Assembly (NCBI RefSeq): GCF_008930665.1
Contig: NZ_PQMG01000002.1
Span: forward strand, 372,001 to 436,000
DNA from: Corynebacterium sp. 74A
GTDB taxonomy: Bacteria; Actinomycetota; Actinomycetes; Mycobacteriales; Mycobacteriaceae
Direction: 5' to 3'
Length of the DNA stretch: 64,000 nt
Under the pieces are notes generated by a model, which saw only the letters and a list, made by a program, of their open reading frames with translations, was not told where the DNA came from and searched no databases. This document shows positions 58,217 to 64,000 of the stretch, piece after piece. Numbering within the stretch: the first letter of the stretch is position 1; each line of letters opens with the position of its first letter. Position numbers and translations under genes: made by a program.

Positions 58217-59272
58217 ATGATCCCGCATAACATTTCTCGTCCCGTCTGCATCCTCGGGCTCGGGCTGATCGGCGGCTCCTTGCTGCGCGATCTGCACCAC
58301 GCCGGCCACGCCTGCTTTGGCTTTAACCGCTCCCCCTCCGCCGTGTCTACGGCCCAAGATGAGGGCTATGACGTCTCCTCGCAGCTCGAGCCCACCCTCG
58401 AGCGCGCTGAACAGGAAGGCGCCTTGATTGTGTTGGCGGTGCCGATGCCGGCGATCGGCACCATGCTCGATGCCATCGCCAGCTACGCCCCGTCCTGCGG
58501 CATCACCGATGTGGTGAGTGTGAAATCGGCGGTGCTCGCCGAGGTGCGCGCCCGCGGCATGGAAGGCCGCTATGTGGGCGGGCACCCCATGGCTGGAACC
58601 GCCGATTCCGGCTGGTCGGCCGCCCACGATGACCTCTTCAAGGGCGCCGCGTGGGTGATTACCTTCGACTATGCAGCAGAGCACCCCGAGGCTGTGGATG
58701 AGGACTGGCTGCGGCTGTGGGTGGATTGCGTGCGCATGGCCAGCAAGGTGGGGGCGGAGGTCATCCCGGCCCGCAGCGATCACCACGATTCCGCGGTGGC
58801 GCGCATCTCGCATGTGCCCCACCTGCTCGCCGAGGCCCTCGCCGTGGTCGGCGATAATGGCGGCCCGCTCGCCCTATCGCTGGCCGCCGGTTCCTTCCGC
58901 GATGGCACCCGTGTGGCCAGCTCGGCGCCCTCGCTGGTGCGCGCCATGTGCGAGACCAACCACGAGGCGGTACTCACCGCCTTGGATGAGGCACTGGAGT
59001 TGCTTAACGACGCCCGCACGCATCTCACCACCTCCGCGCCGAATATTGGCGAGCTGGTGGATTTCGGTTATCGCTCCCGCGTCCGCTTTGAGGCGCGGAG
59101 TAATTCCACCCCGAATAACTCCACGCAGATTAGTTCCCGCCCGGTGCTGCGCATCCAGCCGGGTAGCGCCGCCTGGGTACAGCAGCTCATTCATGCCGAA
59201 AACCTCGGTGCCCGCATCGAGCTGCTCGAGGCCCCCGCACCGCTGCCGAGCGAGGATGAGCGGCCGCGGTAG
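58217..59272 (+). CDS. tyrA: Prephenate dehydrogenase
   Basis: 351 residues. Oxidises prephenate (or arogenate in some actinobacteria) in tyrosine synthesis. NAD(P) fold VCILGLGLIGGSLLRDLHHAGH, then VSVKSAVLAEV, GGHPMAGTADSGWSAA (substrate His) and HVPHLLAEAL (catalytic region). A C-terminal extension after about 300 is probably regulatory. Start at ATG 58217; the upstream codons overlap a CACACT -10 box. Its partner pheA is at 16.7 kb. Confidence 0.93.
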   Translation: MIPHNISRPVCILGLGLIGGSLLRDLHHAGHACFGFNRSPSAVSTAQDEGYDVSSQLEPTLERAEQEGALIVLAVPMPAIGTMLDAIASYAPSCGITDVVSVKSAVLAEVRARGMEGRYVGGHPMAGTADSGWSAAHDDLFKGAAWVITFDYAAEHPEAVDEDWLRLWVDCVRMASKVGAEVIPARSDHHDSAVARISHVPHLLAEALAVVGDNGGPLALSLAAGSFRDGTRVASSAPSLVRAMCETNHEAVLTALDEALELLNDARTHLTTSAPNIGELVDFGYRSRVRFEARSNSTPNNSTQISSRPVLRIQPGSAAWVQQLIHAENLGARIELLEAPAPLPSEDERPR

Positions 59273-59276
59273 TCAT

Positions 59277-59310
59277 ATCGCGGGCCCGCAGAACGCTGGG
59301 GGCCCGCGAT
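59277..59310 (+). terminator. Terminator of tyrA
   Basis: Perfect 11-bp stem ATCGCGGGCCC/GGGCCCGCGAT directly after the stop. Little T-run. Confidence 0.7.
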
Positions 59311-59342
59311 GCGCTCACCCGAGACCGCCCTGAAACGCCAGA

Positions 59343-59375
59343 AAACCCAGTCCATCAAGTGGATGAACTGGGTTT
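59343..59375 (-). terminator. Terminator of tRNA-Arg(ACG)
   Basis: Perfect 9-bp stem AAACCCAGT/ACTGGGTTT, followed on the minus strand by TCTGG. Confidence 0.75.
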
Positions 59376-59382
59376 CCGTTGG

Positions 59383-59455
59383 TGCGCCCGAAGGGATTCG
59401 AACCCCTAACCTTCTGATCCGTAGTCAGATGCTCTATCCGTTGAGCTACGGGCGC
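59383..59455 (-). tRNA. tRNA-Arg (anticodon ACG)
   Basis: 73 bases with acceptor GCGCCCG/CGGGCGC and discriminator A; CCA is encoded (59380-59382). Anticodon stem TCTGA/TCAGA around loop CTACGGA. This is the substrate of TadA (57.2 kb), which edits A34 to inosine. Confidence 0.96.
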
Positions 59456-59517
59456 AGTCCACGTCACTGAGATTTCTCTCGGTGCTGTGCAACGAGAAAA
59501 TACATTACACCCCCAGC

Positions 59518-59566
59518 AAAGAAACCGGCAAGTTGCCTGCTCATGAGGCTTTTTGCCGGTTTCTTT
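59518..59566 (-). terminator. Strong terminator of the dicarboxylate transporter gene
   Basis: Perfect 14-bp stem AAAGAAACCGGCAA/TTGCCGGTTTCTTT with a 21-base loop, followed on the minus strand by GCTGGG. The T-rich side of the stem also acts as a terminator tail in either direction. Confidence 0.75.
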
Positions 59567-59634
59567 CTGGCTACTGGGCACGCTGCACGGGGCATCAAAC
59601 GCCGTGCAGCCGCAGCCGTGGACTATCCCCCTAG

Positions 59635-61221
59635 CTAGGGCAGCACGAGGTTGAACACGGGCACCGCGAGGAGATACACGGTGGCGGTGATCAGGAAGAG
59701 ACCAATGATGTTTAGCCCGATACCACCCTTGACCATTTCGCCGATACGGACATAGCCGGAACCGAAGGCGATGGCGTTCGGCGGAGTCGCGACCGGCAGC
59801 ATGAAGGCACAGGTGGCGGCCAGTGCCACCGGGATGGTGAGCAGCAGGACGTTCTCTTCGCCGCCGAGGCTGGTGAGGCCAATACCCACGGCCACGCCGC
59901 CCAGGATGGGCAGGAAGGCCGCAGCCGTAGCGGTGTTCGAGGTGAACTCGGTGAGGATGAGCACCACGGCGGCAATGACGAAGATGAACAGGATGGTGGG
60001 CAGCACATCGAGGCCGCGGGCGAGCTCACCAATCCACAGCGACAGTCCGGAGACGGAGAACATCTTGGACAGTGCGAGGCCACCGCCGAAGAGCAGCAGC
60101 ACATCCCAGGGGAGTTCCTTGGCGGTCTCCCAGTCGATGAGGCGCACGCCGGTTTTTGCATTGGCAGGGAGAATGAACAGCAGAAGCGCTGCGGTCATGC
60201 CGATGGCGGCGTCGGCAATGTTCAGTGCGGAGCCGCTGATGCGGATGATGATGGGAATGAAGATCCAAGACAGGGCGGTCAGCAGGAAAATCAGGCCCAC
60301 ATACTTTTCGCCGCGGCACATCGGGCCCATGGCCTTGATCTCGTTACGGATCAGCTCACGTCCACCGGGGATCTCCTTGATCTCCGGCTTGAACACGCTG
60401 ATAAGCACGAACCAGGCGATGGCCAGGAACACGGCGGCCAGCGGCACGCCGACCATCATCCACTGCCCGAAGCCGATGTGCACGTCGTGGTTATCGGACA
60501 TGTAGCCGACCAGCAGGGCGTTCGGCGGGGTGCCGATGATAGTGCCCAAGGAACCAATCGAGGCCGAGTAGGCGATGGCGAGCATCAGCGCCGTCGCGAA
60601 CTTCTTCTGCTTGTCTTGGCCGCCGACCTGTTCGGCGGTAAGCGCCAGTACGGATACACCGATGGGCAACATCACCACGGCGGTGGCGGTATTGGACACC
60701 CACATGGAGAGGAAGCCGGTGGCGATCATGAAGCCGGCGATGAGCTGCTTGGGCTTGGTGCCCACCAGCAGCACCACGCTGAGCGCGAGGCGCCGGTGCA
60801 AATTCCAGCGCTGCATGCCGAGCGCCAGGATGAATCCACCCATAAACAGGAAGATGGTGGGGTTGCCGTATTGGCCGGAGACATCACCGAAATCCACCAG
60901 CTGCGCTAGGGGGAACAGCGCGAGCGGCACCAAGGCGGTGGCGGCCAGCGGGATGGCTTCCGTCATCCACCATGCGCCCATGAGCACGGCACCAGCGGCG
61001 GTGGTGCGGAGCGCCTGATAGGTATAGGGCTCCTCGGTATCCGGATAGGCCTTGTTCACGGTGTCGGCCGCGGATTCCGGGAAGAGATAGTAAACGATCA
61101 GCGCAAGCACGACGCCCAAAATGAGGCCGAAGGCCTGGCGGCGCCATGCTGAGGCGGGGGGAGCCTCAGCGTCGGCTGCCGGTGCGTGGGCGCTCGACTC
61201 GTGAGTAACTGGGGTAGACAC
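59635..61221 (-). CDS. DASS-family sodium/dicarboxylate symporter
   Basis: 528 residues with about twelve membrane helices. The two substrate/sodium sites are SNTATAVVML and GTPPNALLVG in the first repeat, and FTSNTATAAAF and ATPPNAIAFGSGYV in the second. The family takes up succinate, fumarate, malate or citrate with Na+; corynebacterial DccT is the nearest known type. GTG 61221 (VSTPVTHES) preferred; the frame continues upstream without support. A palindrome 210 bases upstream (61431-61446) may be its operator. Confidence 0.88.
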   Translation of the reverse strand: MSTPVTHESSAHAPAADAEAPPASAWRRQAFGLILGVVLALIVYYLFPESAADTVNKAYPDTEEPYTYQALRTTAAGAVLMGAWWMTEAIPLAATALVPLALFPLAQLVDFGDVSGQYGNPTIFLFMGGFILALGMQRWNLHRRLALSVVLLVGTKPKQLIAGFMIATGFLSMWVSNTATAVVMLPIGVSVLALTAEQVGGQDKQKKFATALMLAIAYSASIGSLGTIIGTPPNALLVGYMSDNHDVHIGFGQWMMVGVPLAAVFLAIAWFVLISVFKPEIKEIPGGRELIRNEIKAMGPMCRGEKYVGLIFLLTALSWIFIPIIIRISGSALNIADAAIGMTAALLLFILPANAKTGVRLIDWETAKELPWDVLLLFGGGLALSKMFSVSGLSLWIGELARGLDVLPTILFIFVIAAVVLILTEFTSNTATAAAFLPILGGVAVGIGLTSLGGEENVLLLTIPVALAATCAFMLPVATPPNAIAFGSGYVRIGEMVKGGIGLNIIGLFLITATVYLLAVPVFNLVLP

Positions 61222-61430
61222 AGCGGTACCAGCTTTCCATGTGTGAGTGAAGAAAAACGGGTGTGAAGCCGCTCGCCAACACCTCATGGGCTCTCTGCGG
61301 TGATGTCCGATCCCGCATTTCCCCACGTCAATGGGGTCGGGGGCGGCGCAAGGCAGCTTCCGTGAAGCACTTACTGCGAAAGGAAATGCTTACCCTACTT
61401 AGAGTAGTTCTCAAGAGGGTTGTTATAAGT

Positions 61431-61446
61431 CATTTCGCCCGAAATG
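61431..61446. promoter_or_regulatory. Candidate operator upstream of the dicarboxylate transporter
   Basis: Perfect palindrome CATTTCG-CC-CGAAATG. It matches none of the common corynebacterial boxes I know (GlxR, DtxR, LexA). Regulator unknown. Confidence 0.5.
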
Positions 61447-61535
61447 CTCACAGAACCTGAGAAGATTACCCCTAAATGGATGGGGACTGTCCGTATGTCA
61501 CCTGCCGTTAATGTCAGACGGTTCATTAAAGAAAA

Positions 61536-61580
61536 GGGGCCGGCCGCCGCTGCTGCAGTGCGCAGACGACGTCCGGCCCC
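61536..61580 (-). terminator. Terminator of the EIIA gene
   Basis: 8-bp stem GGGGCCGG/CCGGCCCC, followed on the minus strand by TTTTCTTTAA. Confidence 0.8.
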
Positions 61581-61621
61581 GTCCTCCACTGGAGGTGGCG
61601 CGGGTGCGCGGGGACCATGCC

Positions 61622-62101
61622 CTAGTTCATGGACACCTCACAGGCCACATCGGCCGGGGTGGCGGCCTGTGCCGTGTGTACCTCTGCGTCCTTGACTTGC
61701 TTCTTGTTAGTGAACACCACGGGGATGATCGTGGAGAGGCCTTCCTTCTCGATCTCGCTAAAGTCCACCCGCACGATCGGGGTTCCTTGGCTCACGCTCT
61801 GGCCCTTTTCTACGAGGCGCTCGAAGCCGCGGCCCTTCATGTTCACGGTGTCAATGCCCACGTGCACGAGCACTTCGAGGCCCTTATCGCTCTTGAGAGC
61901 GAAGGCGTGGCCGGTGGGAAAGACCGTCACGAGGGTACCGTCGATAGGCGCGGTTACCTCGAGTACTCCGCCGACGGGCTTGAGCGCGAAACCTTGGCCC
62001 ATCATGCCATCAGCGAATACGGGGTCATCCACCTCGGACATGGCGCATACCTCACCCTCGCAGGGAGCGTGGACCTTGGTTTTCTTTCCGAATCCGAACA
62101 T
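61622..62101 (-). CDS. PTS glucose/GlcNAc-type EIIA component
   Basis: 159 residues, the single-domain EIIA-Glc (Crr) type. The phosphorylated His is in VLVHVGIDTVNMKG; APIDGTLVTVFPTGHAFALKSDKG precedes it. It receives phosphate from HPr and passes it to the EIIB domain of the neighbouring EIICB protein. AGGAGAAACA precedes the ATG at 62101. The frame upstream of this ATG is not used. Lies 143 bases downstream of the EIICB gene with a hairpin between. Confidence 0.93.
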   Translation of the reverse strand: MFGFGKKTKVHAPCEGEVCAMSEVDDPVFADGMMGQGFALKPVGGVLEVTAPIDGTLVTVFPTGHAFALKSDKGLEVLVHVGIDTVNMKGRGFERLVEKGQSVSQGTPIVRVDFSEIEKEGLSTIIPVVFTNKKQVKDAEVHTAQAATPADVACEVSMN

Positions 62102-62177
62102 TGTTTCTCCTTTTATTCTTCTACTCGTCTTGTGCGGGAACGCGGCCCTGCACGTCACGAGCGAGTCTAATCCCGTG

Positions 62178-62207
62178 GTGAGGCCACGGCACACACCGCG
62201 GCCTCAC
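62178..62207 (-). terminator. Hairpin between EIICB and EIIA
   Basis: Perfect 8-bp stem GTGAGGCC/GGCCTCAC with a 14-base loop, no T run. Terminator or processing/stability element that could lower EIIA expression or separate the two mRNAs. Confidence 0.5.
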
Positions 62208-62244
62208 TCATCCCATGACCTGCTGCGCAGGTGGCATGGACAGG

Positions 62245-63846
62245 TTATTCCTCAGCTTCCCCGGTAGCGCTGACGCTGCTCGGGGTTTGGCGCACTACTT
62301 CGTCATAGACGAACTGCACCTGGGGGCCGATGATGATCTGCACCGAGTTCTTGGAGGGCTTGATCACACCGAGCACCTTGTTCTGCGGCAGCTTGGGCTC
62401 GTCGAACTTGCTGCCATCTTTGACCACCACGCGCAGGCGGGTGGCGCAGTAATCGAGGGAGTCGATGTTCTCAGCCCCACCGAGAGCGGTGATGATCTTC
62501 GCGGCGGTGGCACGGGTGTCATCATCGCCGGAGTCCTCGTCTTCCTCGCTGTCTACCTCGGCGTCCTTACCGCGGCCCGGGGTGGACATGTTGAAGGCGC
62601 CGATCAAGAAGTAGAAGATCACGAAGTACAGGGCGAAGTAGACCACGCCGAGTAGCAGCAGCATCCACCACTGGTTTGCCAGCGGGTTGCGTGCGGAGAG
62701 CACCATGTCCACGAAACCGGCGGAGAAGCCGAAGCCTGCGGTCCAGTGGAAGGTAGCGGCAATCGCCAGGGAGATACCGGTGAGCAGGGCGTGCACCACG
62801 TAGAGCACCGGGGCGACGAACATGAAGGAGAACTCGAGGGGCTCGGTCACACCGGTGAAGAAGGCGGCCAGGGCGCCAGCCAGCATCAGCGAGCCGACAA
62901 CCTTGCGGCGCTTGCCCTCGGCGCGCAGGTAGATGGCCAGTGCGGCACCGGGCAGACCGAACATCATGATCGGGAAGAAGCCGGCCTGGTATTGACCGAT
63001 CACGCCCACGACCTCACAGGTGCTGCCGTCCCAGATACCGGGGCAGGTGGCGGCGTCGGTGGCTGCAGAAGCGTCCGCGATGGTGGATGCGCCACCCTGG
63101 AACTTGCCGATGTCATTAATGCCGATCACATCGAACCAGAAGATGGAGTTCAGCGCGTGGTGCAGACCGGTGGGAATGAGCAGACGGTTGAAGAAGCCGT
63201 ACACGCCCGCGCCACCGGCGCCGAGGCCCTGAATCCAGGTACCGAAGTTGAAGAGCACTCCGTAGATCACCGGCCACACGAAGTAGAAGATGCCGGAGAG
63301 AATGATCGAGAAGAAGGAGGTGAGAATCGGCACCAGGCGACGGCCAGAGAAGAAGGCCAGGAAGTCGGGCAGCTTCACCCCGCTGAATCGGTTGTACACC
63401 CAGGCGGCGAGCACACCGATGACGATGCCGAAGAGCACGTTCTTGCTGCCCACGGCAGCCCAGCCCTCAGCAGCCCAGTCGCGGGCGGCCTGGCCGGTGA
63501 GTTCCTCGGGATCGCCGATGCCACGGTAGCCGGCCACGGCGTCCTCGCCCAGCAGCTTCGTGAGCGTAGCAAAGCCGATGAAGCCGGAGAGCGCCGCAGC
63601 ACCATTGGAGTCCTTGGCCAAGCCAAAAGCAATAGCGATGGCGAAGATCAGGCCCAGGTTGTCCAGAATGGCACTACCGGAGGAGATGAGGATGGAGGCG
63701 AAGGCGTTATCAGCGCCCCATCCGGTGGGATCGATCCAATAACCGATACCCATGAGAATTGCCGCCACTGGCAGGACGGCCACAGCGCCCATGAGGGCCT
63801 TGCCCAGACGCTGTAGTGAAGTCATTACTTTATTCATGACCTGCAC
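62245..63846 (-). CDS. PTS EIICB component, glucose/N-acetylglucosamine subfamily (NagE-like)
   Basis: 533 residues. The EIIC membrane domain (about 1-400) opens MGAVAVLPVAAILMGIGYWID and includes IPTGLHHALNSIFWFDVIGIND and GVTEPLEFSFMFVAPVLY, the motif contacting the sugar. An Asp/Glu-rich linker (VDSEEDEDSGDDD) leads to the EIIB domain (about 435-525) with the phosphorylated Cys in IDSLDYCATRLRVVVKD. The overall pattern favours N-acetylglucosamine over glucose, but this is inferred. GTG 63846 is the longest start; ATG 63837 is also possible. Downstream of a probable PRD regulator, 31 bases apart. Confidence 0.9.
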   Translation of the reverse strand: MQVMNKVMTSLQRLGKALMGAVAVLPVAAILMGIGYWIDPTGWGADNAFASILISSGSAILDNLGLIFAIAIAFGLAKDSNGAAALSGFIGFATLTKLLGEDAVAGYRGIGDPEELTGQAARDWAAEGWAAVGSKNVLFGIVIGVLAAWVYNRFSGVKLPDFLAFFSGRRLVPILTSFFSIILSGIFYFVWPVIYGVLFNFGTWIQGLGAGGAGVYGFFNRLLIPTGLHHALNSIFWFDVIGINDIGKFQGGASTIADASAATDAATCPGIWDGSTCEVVGVIGQYQAGFFPIMMFGLPGAALAIYLRAEGKRRKVVGSLMLAGALAAFFTGVTEPLEFSFMFVAPVLYVVHALLTGISLAIAATFHWTAGFGFSAGFVDMVLSARNPLANQWWMLLLLGVVYFALYFVIFYFLIGAFNMSTPGRGKDAEVDSEEDEDSGDDDTRATAAKIITALGGAENIDSLDYCATRLRVVVKDGSKFDEPKLPQNKVLGVIKPSKNSVQIIIGPQVQFVYDEVVRQTPSSVSATGEAEE

Positions 63847-63877
63847 TCACCCCTTCTTGTATGGAAATAGTTGTGTT

Positions 63878-64000
63878 TTATTGTGTGTATCCGTGCAGAT
63901 ACACCGCGAGAAAAGCGGTCTCTCCGCGAAGTTTTTTATCTAAGGTGTCCGTGCCCGCTAGGTCCCGTATCACGTCCTCGGCCAGTTCCCATTCCTCCGG
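63878..64000 (-). CDS. C-terminal end of a probable PRD-type regulator (runs off the right edge)
   Basis: Only the last 40 residues are present: helical, ending in ETAFLAVYLHGYTQ, the pattern that closes PTS-regulation (PRD) domains of BglG/LicT-type antiterminators, where the family has xYLxxHxxR near the end. The stop is 31 bases before the EIICB start, which fits an antiterminator controlling its own sugar PTS. Short fragment, so the family is tentative. Confidence 0.5.
   Translation of the reverse strand, partial: PEEWELAEDVIRDLAGTDTLDKKLRGETAFLAVYLHGYTQ

Larger units (their letters stand above)
61222..61621. other. Intergenic region between the dicarboxylate transporter and EIIA genes
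   Basis: 400 bases. Transporter promoter region (minus-strand TTGAGA near 61408 with downstream TA-rich sequence), a 7-2-7 palindrome (61431-61446) and the EIIA terminator (61536-61580). No gene seen. Confidence 0.6.

Noticed and set aside
62746..63816. 356-codon Glu/His-rich frame antisense to EIICB
   Set aside because: Mirror of a clear membrane protein; no start signals.

Overview
The window is high-GC, gene-dense DNA from a member of the Mycobacteriales, most likely a Corynebacterium. The evidence is the arabinogalactan genes (glf, glfT2, an AftB-type arabinofuranosyltransferase), an LGFP-repeat secreted amidase, Lsr2, a tRNA deaminase next to its dedicated partner gene, and blocks whose order matches the cell-wall/serS/pheA/sodA and asd/lysC/leuA/murT/recR/dnaX neighbourhoods known from Mycobacterium and Corynebacterium. 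The species cannot be fixed from the sequence alone.

Layout. 1-10.4 kb: arabinogalactan assembly (glfT2, aftB-like, glf), a saccharopine-dehydrogenase-like reductase, an MscS channel, a GlpT-type transporter and a secreted zinc amidase with LGFP repeats. 10.5-29.3 kb: HAD phosphatase, acyltransferase, serS, a GntR regulator, a septum-formation-family protein, a small metallopeptidase, a histidine phosphatase, pheA, an amidase, a CPBP protease, an LCP ligase, a DUF222/HNH protein, glpQ, ldh, a second HAD enzyme, a PAP2 phosphatase, msrA, sodA and a secreted SGNH hydrolase. 29.4-44.1 kb: lysC, a DMT-type membrane protein, leuA with a Leu-codon leader peptide, a divergent Nramp, an exonuclease-like BRCT protein, murT-gatD, recR, ybaB, dnaX, a sugar-phosphate epimerase and asd. 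asd is about 12.4 kb from lysC instead of directly behind it. 44.2-49.2 kb: LysR/MFS pair and a membrane-anchored copper nitrite reductase fusion. 49.3-59.5 kb: DUF6474 protein, lsr2, a DUF2020 lipoprotein, class E sortase with a 50-residue membrane partner, a YidC paralogue, TetR, stress proteins (GlsB, Usp, CsbD), tadA and its partner gene, tyrA, tRNA-Ser(CGA) and tRNA-Arg(ACG). 59.6-64 kb: a dicarboxylate transporter and a sugar PTS (EIIA, EIICB), with the tail of a probable PRD regulator at the edge.

Two sequence-wide patterns stand out. First, a 12-14 bp motif (CGCTTRTCGACGCC) occurs 12 times on both strands. Five of these copies sit in the short spaces behind gene ends, and no annotated feature explains them. 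Second, many genes have a TANNNT -10 box ending 6-9 bases before the start codon, which indicates leaderless transcripts and was used here to choose starts. No CRISPR array, insertion sequence, rRNA, prophage or replication origin was seen.
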